Notes under the pieces: model-generated
The model's input: the letters and a program-made list of their open reading frames with translations, nothing else
What the model was told of the DNA's origin: nothing
Databases searched by the model: none
DNA from: Vulcanisaeta distributa JCM 11213
Lineage (GTDB): Archaea > Thermoproteota > Thermoprotei > Thermoproteales > Thermocladiaceae
Direction of reading: 5' to 3'
DNA: 35,559 nucleotides
Assembly (NCBI GenBank): GCA_001316125.1
Contig: BBCS01000015.1
Location: 1-35,559 of the forward strand
Made by a program: the position numbers and the translations under genes
Shown: positions 1 through 8,038 of the stretch, in pieces
How the letters are laid out: each line of letters starts with the position of its first letter
Numbering within the stretch: position 1 is the first letter of the stretch

Positions 1-1
1 A

Positions 2-145
2 CCTCCACCACCGCCACCACCTCCACCGCCCAAGGTCACAAAGCCGCCAACAATAAGCACAACACTACTAATAGCCATAATAGTGATTATAGTTGTAATA
101 ATAATTGCTATAGGTGCATGGCTAGCTGTTAGAAGAAGAAGATAA
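2..145 (+). CDS. C-terminal end of a membrane-anchored peptide ABC transporter solute-binding protein (partial)
   Basis: The window opens inside a reading frame that gives a run of about ten prolines, a short KVTKPP linker, a strongly hydrophobic helix of about 25 residues rich in Ile and Val, and a final WLAVRRRR before the TAA. A proline-rich (in other archaea often Ser/Thr/Pro-rich) stalk followed by one membrane helix and a basic tail is the usual C-terminus of archaeal extracellular solute-binding proteins, anchoring the binding domain outside the cell. The Opp/Dpp permease genes start about 110 bp downstream on the same strand, which fits an oppA/dppA role. The ligand-binding domain lies outside the window, so the substrate class is inferred from neighbours only. 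Confidence 0.6.
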   Translation, partial: PPPPPPPPPPKVTKPPTISTTLLIAIIVIIVVIIIAIGAWLAVRRRR

Positions 146-224
146 TTAACTTTGTAAAAATCATCTCTTTAAAAATTTATTTTCTTATATTTATTCTAGA
201 TTGACCTAAATAACGTTAGTAAGG

Positions 225-232
225 CTTAAATA
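225..232 (+). promoter_or_regulatory. TATA-like box for the permease operon
   Basis: CTTAAATA lies about 28 nt before the ATG at 257, so transcription would begin almost at the start codon (leaderless). Position and composition only; no TSS data. Confidence 0.4.
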
Positions 233-256
233 ACGCGAGGATTCTCTTCAACTTCG

Positions 257-1372
257 ATGGGTCTTGCGAGGACGCTTGCCGTTAGAGCCGTGACACTGGT
301 TGTTTTGCTATTCATAGTGCTCTTTGTAATATCCTTCGCCCTGGCCGGGCCTGCGTCTAAAATACTTAAGGATGAGATATTTATGGAGACGAAGTCGATA
401 ATAATGAACTTAATGCTGCACGGTCACTATAACTCAACGCAGATACAGCAATTACAGCAGCAAATCATGACCGAGCTGGAGAACGCCTATGGACTTAATA
501 AACCACCTGCAATTAGGACCCTTTACATAATGTATAACATGATTGTCTTTAACTGGGGCTATTCATACTTCCCAAGTGAGTATGGTAATATTGGTGGTGG
601 TAAGGTCGTAGATATAATATTATCAGCACTTCCCGGAACAATACTTCTTGACACCTTTGGCATATTACTAAGCGCTTTCATTGGAATTGAGATAGGGCTT
701 AGGTCCGCCCTTAAGTACGGCTCTAAATCCGATAGAGCCGTTATGTATTATGCGGCATTGGCTAATGGCATACCACAGTGGTGGCTCGGTATTGTAATGC
801 TACTCATATTCTCATTTTACCTGGCACAGATACACTCACCAATTTACTTCCCAACGGGTGGTATAATAAGCCCTAAGTACTATGAGTTATGGTTAACAGA
901 CCCTGCTAAGGTATTTACAATACCGCAGGCAGTCCTTGACCTACTATGGCACTTCGCATTACCTTTAATAACGGTATTAATAATTAATATTGGCGGTTGG
1001 GCATACTTCGCGAGGACTGTTGTACTTAATATTTCTCAAGAGGATTTCGTGACCTTCGCAAAGATTAAGGGATTGCCTGAGAGCCACGTGGTTAATAGAT
1101 ACATACTTAGACCCGCTGCCCCCCCATCGATATTAACGAGCATATTCATAACAATACCATTCATAATATTCGGCGGCTTCCTAGTCACGGAGATGGTATT
1201 CCATTGGTGGGGGCTAGGTTATGTATACAATATTGCTATTGTTGGATCCCCCCCAACGCCTGATTTACCTGTCGTTGTTGCGCTAACATACGCATCAACA
1301 CTGCTTTACATCGTGATTATATTTATAATGGAGATCGTATATATAATACTCGACCCAAGAATTAGGGAGTGA
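257..1372 (+). CDS. Peptide ABC transporter permease, OppB/DppB type
   Basis: Inner-membrane subunit of an oligopeptide/dipeptide importer (BPD_transp_1 fold). At 371 aa it has the family layout: an N-terminal helix (about residues 8-30), an extracytoplasmic stretch, then about five helices. The cytoplasmic coupling (EAA-type) loop is visible as TVVLNISQEDFVTFAKIKGL followed by RYILRPA. The ending GSPPTPDLPVVVALTYAS resembles the conserved TPDxPV end of DppB. Two C7 runs (about 1109-1115 and 1248-1254) each give PP where one Pro is expected (AAPPS, SPPTP). The frame is intact. The next gene follows at once, so B and C are co-transcribed. Peptide versus sugar oligomer cannot be decided; some archaeal Opp systems import oligosaccharides. 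Confidence 0.88.
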   Translation: MGLARTLAVRAVTLVVLLFIVLFVISFALAGPASKILKDEIFMETKSIIMNLMLHGHYNSTQIQQLQQQIMTELENAYGLNKPPAIRTLYIMYNMIVFNWGYSYFPSEYGNIGGGKVVDIILSALPGTILLDTFGILLSAFIGIEIGLRSALKYGSKSDRAVMYYAALANGIPQWWLGIVMLLIFSFYLAQIHSPIYFPTGGIISPKYYELWLTDPAKVFTIPQAVLDLLWHFALPLITVLIINIGGWAYFARTVVLNISQEDFVTFAKIKGLPESHVVNRYILRPAAPPSILTSIFITIPFIIFGGFLVTEMVFHWWGLGYVYNIAIVGSPPTPDLPVVVALTYASTLLYIVIIFIMEIVYIILDPRIRE

Positions 1373-1382
1373 GGTGGTGGAT

Positions 1383-2808
1383 ATGGCGAGGAAACAGCGT
1401 GAGTTCAGGATCCTTGGAATGACGCCAAGCGAGATCGCTAAGGAGTTCTTCTCATCAGGTACAGGTAAGGTTGCGGCTGCATTATTCATAGTATTAGTGG
1501 TGGTATCAATATACGCATTAATAGTATTACCACCAAACTTCGCAAATGTATGGAATAACCCAAAGTATTGGGAGTTAAATCCGCAGTACGCACCACCTGC
1601 CTGGGTTGATTCAATAATAGGGCCTGTTTATTCACCGCAGATTTACGTAAACGATTATACATTTACCGTCCAACAACAGAGTGGGGGGGTTACTTACATT
1701 ACGGTGACATTTAGCGTTAATTATGAGTATGATAAACCATGGAATGAATTGTTTATTGTAATTAATAACCCAGCCATATATAGCATGTCTCAACCCCCCC
1801 CAGTGGTATCAATAACAGTTTATAGGCCGACGGGAGTAAGATAACACTCGGTCCACTACCCATTAATACGAAGGTAACAACGCTTGGTGTGGCTCCAGAA
1901 GTCATTAGTCAGGTTAACCTATTCTATAATGAGGAATATCACATTAGCAGTATTGTGCCCACCGGATCATCTGCGACACCATACCTATTTTATACAGTTG
2001 ATAATGGTAAGTTAATGCCGTTAAAGGGGGCCGTATAAGTTCGTTATGGTGTTTTACGTATTTTCGCAGATTCAACCGTGATTAATAGGAACGACCTTGA
2101 GATTGTGCTTCAGGGGGCAGATATATGGTTTAATGGGTACTGATAATGAGGGTCATGACCTATGGCTTGGCTTATTGGCAGGTTTCCCAATAGATCTCGC
2201 TGTTGGTCTTCTCTCTGCGTTGATAATAGTGGTTATAGCGGTAATAATTGGTATTGTGGCTGGATTCTATGGTGGGCTTGTTGATGAGACGTTAATGAGA
2301 CTTACGGACTTTGTAATATTACTACCAGCCTTTCCACTATTAATTGTCTTCTCAGTCTTATTTGGTTGGAGTATTTGGGATGCCGTAGTGTTCCTGGCGA
2401 TTGTGTCCTGGGGGGGCGCATCGGCTAGGATTATCAGGGCGATGATTATGCAGATAAGGAGTGCCCAATACATAGAGTCTGCGGTGATAGCAGGTGCCAG
2501 TAGGATGTGGATATTGAGAAACCACATACTGCCTCAGATAATTCCATACATACTTTATCTACTTGTCACGAATGTGCCTGGCGCAATACTGACATTGGCC
2601 TCTATAAACTTCCTAGGCTTAGCAGGTTCTGAGTACAACGTGGGGGGGTACACTTCTATATTACGCTGATGAGTTTGGCGCATTAACATCTGGTTATTGG
2701 TGGTGGGTCATACCACCGGGGCTTCTTGTTGCCTTCGTGGCGGTAGTGTTTATATTAACTGCCATGGCATCGGAGCCCGTGGTTAACCCAAGGCTTAGGT
2801 ATGGGTGA
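1383..2808 (+). CDS. Peptide ABC transporter permease, OppC/DppC type (frame broken)
   Basis: Second permease subunit. The first piece (1383-1844) holds the N-terminal helix; the middle is an archaeal-style extracytoplasmic insertion; the last piece (about 2100-2700) has the signature GTDNEGHDLWLGLLAGFPIDL, several helices and the coupling loop RSAQYIESAVIAGASRMWILRNHILPQ. The frame is lost at least five times: G4 to G3 near 1833, G4 to G5 near 2025-2029, one T missing near 2072, G4 to G5 near 2112-2116, and at the G7 near 2642. Restoring these gives one continuous protein ending in MASEPVVNPRLRYG. I prefer ATG 1383, behind GAGGTGGT, over GTG 1374. The stop overlaps the next ATG. Confidence 0.82.
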
Positions 2809-3795
2809 TGAGTATGGCGCTACTTGAGGTTAAGAATGCAAGGCTTTACTACACGACAACAAAAGGCGTCGTTAAAGCCGTTGATGACGTATCCTTCGAA
2901 TTAGATGAGGGGGGGGAGACTTTAGCCGTTGTTGGTGAGTCAGGCAGTGGTAAGTCCACCCTGGCTAAATTGCTTGTCAGGGTTTGGGAGAGGAATGTAT
3001 CGCTCGTTGATGGTGAGATTTACCTTGACGGTAAGGAGGTCCTTCACATACCTGAGGAGGAGTTTAGGAGGGAAATTAGGTGGAAGAAGATTGCATGGTA
3101 CCTCAAGCATCAATGAACGCCCTAAATCCAGTAATAAAGATTGGCGACCAAATGATTGAACCACTGCTGCTGCAGGGAACCAGTAAGGATGATGCATTAA
3201 AGATGGCAATGGACGCGCTCGAATCCGTTGGATTACCTAGAGATACTGTGAGTAGGTATCCACACCAACTTAGTGGTGGCATGAAGCAAAGGGTCATAAT
3301 AGCCATGGCCATAATGGCCCATCCTAAGGTAGTTATTCTCGATGAACCAACATCGGCCCTTGACGTAATAACCCAGGCAAACATAATGAACCTACTTAAG
3401 AAGCTTAAGTGGGAGTATGGACTTTCGTACATATTCATAACCCACGACCTAGCGCTGGCAAGCGAACTTGCGGACTCCGTAGCCATAATGTACGCTGGTA
3501 AGATGGTGGAAATTGGTGGTGCTGAGGATATTTACGGAAACCCAAGCCACCCATATACTCAGGCTTAATATCTAGTGTGCCAACGCTAAGGGTTGATAAG
3601 ACCTTATCATTCATACCCGGTGAGGTGCCGAGTTTAATAAATCCACCGCCTGGCTGTAGGTTCCACCCAAGATGCCCATTCTATAGGGATAGGGATTACC
3701 TAAAAGGTCTTTGCGATGCTAAGGAACCACCAATGGTAGAACTTGAAGGTAAAGCAAATAGGAGACACCTCGTGGCTTGTTGGTTATATAAATAA
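2808..3795 (+). CDS. Peptide ABC transporter ATP-binding protein, DppD/OppD type (frame broken)
   Basis: Cytoplasmic ATPase of the importer. Walker A GESGSGKST lies near residue 45, the signature is LSGGMKQR, Walker B is VVILDEPTSALD, the H-loop is FITHD, and the C-terminal Opp/Dpp domain has the cysteine cluster CRFHPRCPF...C. Three ORF pieces join if one A is restored near 3096 (IA-MVPQASMNALNP) and one G near 3564 (HPYTQGLISSVPTLR). A G8 at 2909-2916 reads DEGGE where DEGE is usual just before Walker A. The ATG lies in the overlap TGATG with the upstream stop, so it is translationally coupled. Length and domain order match DppD. Confidence 0.87.
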
Positions 3796-3835
3796 TTTAT
3801 ACGCAAATAAATTATAAATGCAAATATAGGTTAGA

Positions 3836-3844
3836 TTTTTAAAC
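3836..3844 (+). promoter_or_regulatory. TATA-like box before the DppF gene
   Basis: TTTTTAAAC lies about 30 nt before ATG 3870 in a 74-bp gap that follows the DppD stop, so the second ATPase may have its own transcript. Confidence 0.4.
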
Positions 3845-3869
3845 AATCCTTGAGTGGCATAATCGCTAT

Positions 3870-4883
3870 ATGCCTGAGATCTTTGAGGATGCGCCGTGGG
3901 TTAGGAAGGATAGTCTTGTTGTTGCCCATAGATTAAGGACATATTACACAATAAAACCTGGCTTATTCGCAAAGCCGAGGTATGTTAAGGCCGTTGATGA
4001 TATAAGCCTGAGCATTGATAGAGGCGATACATTGGCAGTTATTGGTGAATCAGGTAGTGGAAAGACAACGCTGGGTAGGACGCTCATTAGGCTTCTCGAA
4101 CCCATATCAGGAGAGATCTACTTTGATGGTGTTGATATAACGCATATGAAAGAAGAGGGGGGGTTGAAGAAGATAGGGTTTAGAAGGAGGGTTGGTATGG
4201 TGTTTCAGGATCCATACGCAAGCCTTAACCCGTTCCATAGCATTCACTTCATACTTGAGGAGCCACTCATGGTGCAGGGAGTACCGAGAGAGGAGAGGGA
4301 GGAGAGAATTTACAAAGCCCTTGAGGAGGTTAAGTTAACACCACCCGAGGACTTCATTAATAAATACCCGCATATGCTCAGCGGTGGGCAGAGACAAAGG
4401 GTTGCCATTGCAAGGGCTATTATAACGAATCCAGACTTCATAGTTGCTGATGAACCTGTATCAATGCTCGATGCCTCAATAAGGGTTGAGATACTAACAA
4501 TACTCAAGGATATTCAGCAAAGACATAAAATGGCGTTTATGTACATAACCCATGACATATCAACCGCGAAGTACTTCAGCGACTATATATTGATAATGTA
4601 TGCTGGTCAATTCGCTGAGTACGGTCCATTCAGGGATGTTGTTAAGAACCCACTTCACCCATATGCACAGTCACTTATTGAGGCAATACCAGACCCAGAC
4701 CCGAACAATAGACTGAGAGAGAGGAAGGTGGCTCCTGGCGAACCACCTAACTTGGTCAATCCGCCGTCTGGCTGTAGGTTCCACCCAAGATGCCCATACG
4801 CGATGGATATCTGTAAGAGGCAGGAACCACCAGTAGTTGAGGCAAGGCCTGGCGTGTTCGTTAAGTGCTGGTTATATCGTTAA
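3870..4883 (+). CDS. Peptide ABC transporter ATP-binding protein, DppF/OppF type
   Basis: Second ATPase, partner of the DppD-like subunit. The gene is intact at 337 aa, usual for DppF. In order: Walker A GESGSGKTT (about residue 59), Q-loop VFQDPYASLNP, signature LSGGQRQRVAIARA, Walker B FIVADEPVSMLD, H-loop YITHD, and the C-terminal domain with CRFHPRCPYAMDIC. One G7 (4157-4163) gives KEEGGLKK, an extra Gly in the region before the Q-loop. With the upstream genes it completes an A-B-C-D-F layout. Confidence 0.92.
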   Translation: MPEIFEDAPWVRKDSLVVAHRLRTYYTIKPGLFAKPRYVKAVDDISLSIDRGDTLAVIGESGSGKTTLGRTLIRLLEPISGEIYFDGVDITHMKEEGGLKKIGFRRRVGMVFQDPYASLNPFHSIHFILEEPLMVQGVPREEREERIYKALEEVKLTPPEDFINKYPHMLSGGQRQRVAIARAIITNPDFIVADEPVSMLDASIRVEILTILKDIQQRHKMAFMYITHDISTAKYFSDYILIMYAGQFAEYGPFRDVVKNPLHPYAQSLIEAIPDPDPNNRLRERKVAPGEPPNLVNPPSGCRFHPRCPYAMDICKRQEPPVVEARPGVFVKCWLYR

Positions 4884-4911
4884 GAAATAGCTAAATTAAT
4901 TAGGAACAAGG

Positions 4912-4919
4912 TTTTAATA
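4912..4919 (+). promoter_or_regulatory. TATA-like box, flavin reductase
   Basis: TTTTAATA is centred about 29 nt before ATG 4945. Confidence 0.4.
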
Positions 4920-4944
4920 ACATAGTAATAAATATCACATTACA

Positions 4945-5441
4945 ATGGACATAACGGGTGAATTACTTAAGGCGGTAATGAGGAATTACCCAACAGGTGT
5001 CACAATAGTGACCACGGTCTATAACAATGAGTATTACGGGTTGACCGTAAACTCCTTCACATCCCTATCACTCGACCCACCACTGGTACTTATAGCGATT
5101 GATAAGAGGCTGGCTAGTCATGAGGCTATTGATAAATCAAATGCTTATGCCGTTAATATACTACCCGACGATATGAAGGACTTAGCCATAAAATTCGCCA
5201 CCGCACCAAGGGAGGAGAGGTTTAAGGGATTGAAAATTAAAACCGCAAAGACCGGTTCACCAATAATTGAGGGTGCAATAGCATACCTAGACTGTAGGGT
5301 AACCGCTAAATATCCAGGTGGTGATCATACAATATTTGTTGGCGAGGTTGTTGATGCCAAATAATGAATAATAAACTGCCATTAATTTACTATAATAGGG
5401 GGGGTTACTATAGTATTAAGCAGGCAATACCATTGCAATAA
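4945..5441 (+). CDS. Flavin reductase-like FMN-binding protein (frame broken near the end)
   Basis: Split-barrel flavoprotein of the DIM6/NTAB (flavin_Reduct) family, which uses NAD(P)H to reduce FMN or FAD for partner enzymes. Family marks are NYPTGVTIVTT at residues 14-24 and LTVNSFTSLSLDPPLVLIAIDK, which lines the FMN site, then the DCRV and GDHTIFVGEVVDA strands. The frame stops after VVDAK at 5364; adding one A to the AAA run at about 5360 continues it as IMNNKLPLIYYNRGGYYSIKQA to a TAA at 5441. The family normally ends with a YYxRGxYY-like segment, so the longer version is probably real. A G7 at 5398-5404 gives RGG there. Physiological partner unknown. Confidence 0.8.
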
Positions 5442-5445
5442 TTGG

Positions 5446-5454
5446 AATAAAAAC
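5446..5454 (+). promoter_or_regulatory. TATA-like box before the C/D box sRNA
   Basis: AATAAAAAC lies about 35 nt before the C box, placing initiation a few nt upstream of the sRNA. No protein-coding start lies downstream on this strand. Confidence 0.35.
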
Positions 5455-5480
5455 CATTTAAGTAGGTGAATTAGTAGTAC

Positions 5481-5538
5481 CTAAGTGATGATGGGTATCA
5501 AAACTGAACCGTGAAGACCTCACGACGAGCTGATTAAG
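5481..5538 (+). ncRNA. C/D box guide sRNA (2'-O-methylation guide), predicted
   Basis: All four boxes of an archaeal C/D sRNA occur in order: C box GTGATGA (5485-5491), D' box CTGA (5504-5507), C' box GTGAAGA (5511-5517, one change from RTGATGA) and D box CTGA (5530-5533). Both guides, C to D' and C' to D, are exactly 12 nt, and the D'-C' spacer is 3 nt, typical of symmetric archaeal guides. Flanking TAA and TTA can pair as a short terminal stem. By the D+5 rule, guide one (TGGGTATCAAAA) would methylate the G in TTTTGATACCCA and guide two (CCTCACGACGAG) the first U of CTCGTCGTGAGG. It lies in a 92-bp gap whose only other neighbour is the convergent Pop5 gene. L7Ae would bind the box pairs. 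Targets were not searched. Confidence 0.75.
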
Positions 5539-5863
5539 ACTGTCCGAGAAATTCGTTAAACGTGTAAGGCACTGAGGATGCTATAGCCAATGCCTTCCTC
5601 ATGGTGCCCGTCACCTTAACAGTGACAACAGCCGCATTACTCCCCCCCCTACCAGCCATTGCGACTGATGACCTTAGGTACTTAAGCAAGTCATTAGGTA
5701 CCTGAATAACTAACCTGCCCCCCCTTCCTTCATATTTCGCAATAATTCTTAATTCAATACCAATGGCATCCTTACCGGCAAAGAACCTAAACCAATTATT
5801 TAATTCACTAATCACCTTATCGATGTATTCCCTTGGGTAAACATCAATTACTACATACCTCAT
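5534..5863 (-). CDS. Ribonuclease P protein component 2 (Pop5-like)
   Basis: Small protein of 109 aa fitting archaeal Pop5: an N-terminal RYVVIDVY strand, a helix, the central segment IELRIIAKYEGRGGRLVIQVP, and the closing AAVVTVKVTGTMRKALAIAS, which matches the VxGTxR-like end of the family. Pop5 pairs with Rpp30 to help the RNase P RNA cleave tRNA 5' leaders. Its ATG overlaps the stop of the Rpp30-like gene (ATGA), which is strong support, since these are functional partners. C-runs of 7 and 8 (near 5642-5649 and 5718-5724) give RGG twice where one Gly is likely. Its 3' end abuts the D box of the sRNA on the other strand. Confidence 0.72.
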   Translation of the reverse strand: MRYVVIDVYPREYIDKVISELNNWFRFFAGKDAIGIELRIIAKYEGRGGRLVIQVPNDLLKYLRSSVAMAGRGGSNAAVVTVKVTGTMRKALAIASSVPYTFNEFLGQS

Positions 5864-6452
5864 AAACAGACGCCCCTTCTATACAAAGCATCAACAAGTA
5901 CCTCATATGGATTGTCACTAACCAGCGGCTTAGCATTGACATTAGTTAATACCTCTATTAATTTCGCGATATCCCTGGGATTTCTAATATCAGACACTTT
6001 ACTTACGCCCTGGGACACTATTATCCTAAGACCATCGATCGTTGAATACTCATTAATAACATCCCTAAGGAATGCAAGTCCAGCCTCGCCATTACTCACA
6101 ATAGGGTTTATAACGATCTCTAACGCCTTACCCTCCCTAGCCATAATCCTGGCCTGGGCCTTTGATGGTAGGATGTCCCTATTAACCTCGTTGATTGTTA
6201 TTACATCAACCCTATCATCGCTTATCAACTTATTAAGTACGAACCTACTCCACGGCACCACAGACACTAGGTCGAAGTTTTTAAACATCCTTATTTTCCA
6301 GGCACTACCTCTCGTAATCACAAGCTTCCTAAAGGTCGTAATTCCTCAACGTCATTACCACCAATCACCAACGCCACTAAACCATAACCGTGCGCCTTCA
6401 ATAATCTAATCAATTTCCTATCCGTAGAGCCTAGGTGTAATTCTACGAACAT
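5860..6452 (-). CDS. Ribonuclease P protein component 3 (Rpp30-like), frame broken
   Basis: Rpp30 is the TIM-barrel-like protein of archaeal RNase P. The large piece (to about 6321) shows strand-helix repeats: FDLVSVVPWSRFVLNKLI, RVDVITINE, ALEIVINPIVSNGEAGLAFLRDVI, LRIIVSQGVSKVSDIRNPRDIAKLIEVL, ending near an NPYEVLVDALYRR helix. The N-terminus is in another frame (MFVELHLGSTDRKLIRLLKAHGYGLVALVI from ATG 6452) and joins if one T is restored at the AAA (plus strand) near 6331. That start gives the usual family length of about 200 aa. It lies just downstream of the exosome-type gene and upstream of Pop5, in one minus-strand operon. Confidence 0.72.
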
Positions 6453-6460
6453 TTAAATAC

Positions 6461-6867
6461 TTATTTACAAACCTCATTAATAAACTGCACGGCATCAACA
6501 CCCGTAACCCTGAACCTAATCCTAATCACGTCATCACCATCGCTAATCACGATACGGCCCCTCGCAAATTCCTGCTTATCAAGCCTAAGGAAGACGTTAC
6601 CGGAACCATCAACCCTATTCCCAAGGGTCTTCAATAGGTAATCCCTATTGACAAGTGATGAGCATATGGACCTTATGATACTCATTACTAAATCCCTATC
6701 CCTAATGGATGATTGAACCTATATATTGGGTTGCCATAATGCCCATAAAGCACCTCAACCACTATTGGCGCTTTATCCGTCAATAACCTGGTCAGGTAAT
6801 TAATCGCTCTATCTAAGTCCTCAGTTGCGTGTATATTAACTTCAAGGTCTAGTTGAGTAATTGCCAT
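6461..6867 (-). CDS. Exosome-associated RNA-binding protein, COG1325 type (frame broken)
   Basis: Archaeal protein of about 135 aa often encoded with RNase P and exosome genes. The N-terminal half reads MAITQLDLEVNIHATEDLDRAINYL and then EVLYGHYGNPIYRF; the GHxGNPI motif is typical. The C-terminal half, starting in another frame near 6710, reads NVFLRLDKQEFARGRIVISDGDDVIRIRFRV, where RLDKQxxxxG and DDVIRIR are family marks. One base is missing near 6711-6715 (TTCAAT-TCATCC restored). The role in the exosome is predicted from family context. Start ATG 6867 lies 20 bp after the L15e stop; the Rpp30 gene follows within 10 bp. Confidence 0.7.
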
Positions 6868-6886
6868 AGAAGGTGAGGATTTATGA

Positions 6887-7459
6887 TTATTGTGATTGAG
6901 ACTGCTCAGCCCTTTTCCTTAACCTTTCAATCAACTTCCTCTGCCTCTCCCTCAACCTTCTCCTCCTACGCCCCCCCTCCCTATCCTCCTTACCAACAAG
7001 CCAGGCAAAGTCAGGGTCGCTTCTAATGGCTGGGTGGCTTGGGTCAACTAGTATTACCTCGTACCACACGTACGTGCCATCTTCACCAACCCAATACGAA
7101 CCAAGAACCTCCATATTCGGGTGCTTCTTGGCGGCCCTCTCCTCGGCAATTAATTGAAGACTCTTGCTGGTGGTTATTCCATAAACACCCATCCTCTTCG
7201 GTCTCCTCCCACTGTTAGGTCTCCTTCTGTTAAATGGGCCTCTCCTGAGCCTGACCCTAACGACTATTATCCCCCCCTGCTTAGCCTTATAGCCATACTG
7301 CCTAGCCTTGTTAACCCTCGTGGGCTTCTCGACCCTAACAATAGACGGCTCTCTACGCCACTCTATCAACCTCTGCTTCATTACCACATCCCAAACCCAG
7401 CTACTCCTGGCGCCAGCCCACGCCTCAGCTAAATAGTGGTAAAGCCCCCCCTTCGCCAT
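6887..7459 (-). CDS. rpl15e: Large-subunit ribosomal protein L15e
   Basis: Basic ribosomal protein of 190 aa from [14 protein letters not shown] to KRAEQSQSQ. Family marks are LYHYxAEAW at the start, [45 protein letters not shown], and the central [32 protein letters not shown]. The frame is open back to 7516, but a TATA box at 7481-7489 lies about 26 nt before the Met at 7459 and the homology begins there, so I choose 7459. Three runs of seven G (minus strand) give AKGGL, KQGGI and EGGRR, each one Gly more than expected. It is the first gene of the L15e, COG1325, Rpp30, Pop5 group. Confidence 0.93.
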   Translation of the reverse strand: MAKGGLYHYLAEAWAGARSSWVWDVVMKQRLIEWRREPSIVRVEKPTRVNKARQYGYKAKQGGIIVVRVRLRRGPFNRRRPNSGRRPKRMGVYGITTSKSLQLIAEERAAKKHPNMEVLGSYWVGEDGTYVWYEVILVDPSHPAIRSDPDFAWLVGKEDREGGRRRRRLRERQRKLIERLRKRAEQSQSQ

Positions 7460-7480
7460 CAAGACCAGGTTATGTGTGGG

Positions 7481-7489
7481 TATTAAAAA
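7481..7489 (-). promoter_or_regulatory. TATA-like box, L15e operon
   Basis: Minus-strand TTTTTAATA centred about 26 nt before ATG 7459; it decides the L15e start and marks a leaderless promoter for the RNA-processing operon. Confidence 0.5.
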
Positions 7490-7546
7490 CATTATGCTAA
7501 CCAAGCGCGTTTTCACACGGCCTCCTCAGGTCAAAGGCTAAATCCC

Positions 7547-8038
7547 TCAATACATTACCCTCAACCCCCCCACCCTCCCTGAGCGATGCTCCCTAAGCGC
7601 TATTGAGAGGAGCACGGTGGTATCCATGTCCTGATAAGCATTAACGAGCCTAGCCAACTCATTGAATAAATCCCTCAACCTAACTATTAAGTAATCACCA
7701 AATAATACATACTCATTACTTAAACCATACAACTCACCAATTAACCTCCTACCCCCCCTATCCGTGACTCTAATAATCGACCTACCATTCGAAGTCCTTA
7801 ATTCAATTAAACCCTCATTAATCAACTCACCTAAGTCCTTCAGAACAGACCTACTAATGATGGGTGGGTTCTCGAACACGTACCTAACAACATGCGATGC
7901 CAAGTAAGTTATGAGTAATAACCTATAGAGACTCATTGAGGAGCCCCCCCTCGAATACCAGACCATAAATAGTAATGCATACTTATTGGGCAGCGCTTTA
8001 AACCTTCCACGACCAATACTAACCTCTGGAAGCATCAC
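7547..8038 (-). CDS. Unrecognised protein with a winged-helix-like region
   Basis: 163 aa. I cannot place it in a named family. Residues about 45-110 (LASHVVRYVFENPPIISRSVLKDLGELINEGLIELRTSNGRSIIRVTDRGGRRLIGEL) look like a winged helix-turn-helix: helices, then a hairpin and VTDRGxRLI, as in PadR/MarR-type proteins. It overlaps the upstream THUMP-SPOUT gene by 20 nt, so it is co-transcribed. G7 runs give SRGGSS, DRGGRR and RVGGL. If the last run were five, the frame would continue as [22 protein letters not shown] to a stop at 7497, which looks more protein-like than the present end. DNA-binding is inference. Confidence 0.5.
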   Translation of the reverse strand: MMLPEVSIGRGRFKALPNKYALLFMVWYSRGGSSMSLYRLLLITYLASHVVRYVFENPPIISRSVLKDLGELINEGLIELRTSNGRSIIRVTDRGGRRLIGELYGLSNEYVLFGDYLIVRLRDLFNELARLVNAYQDMDTTVLLSIALREHRSGRVGGLRVMY

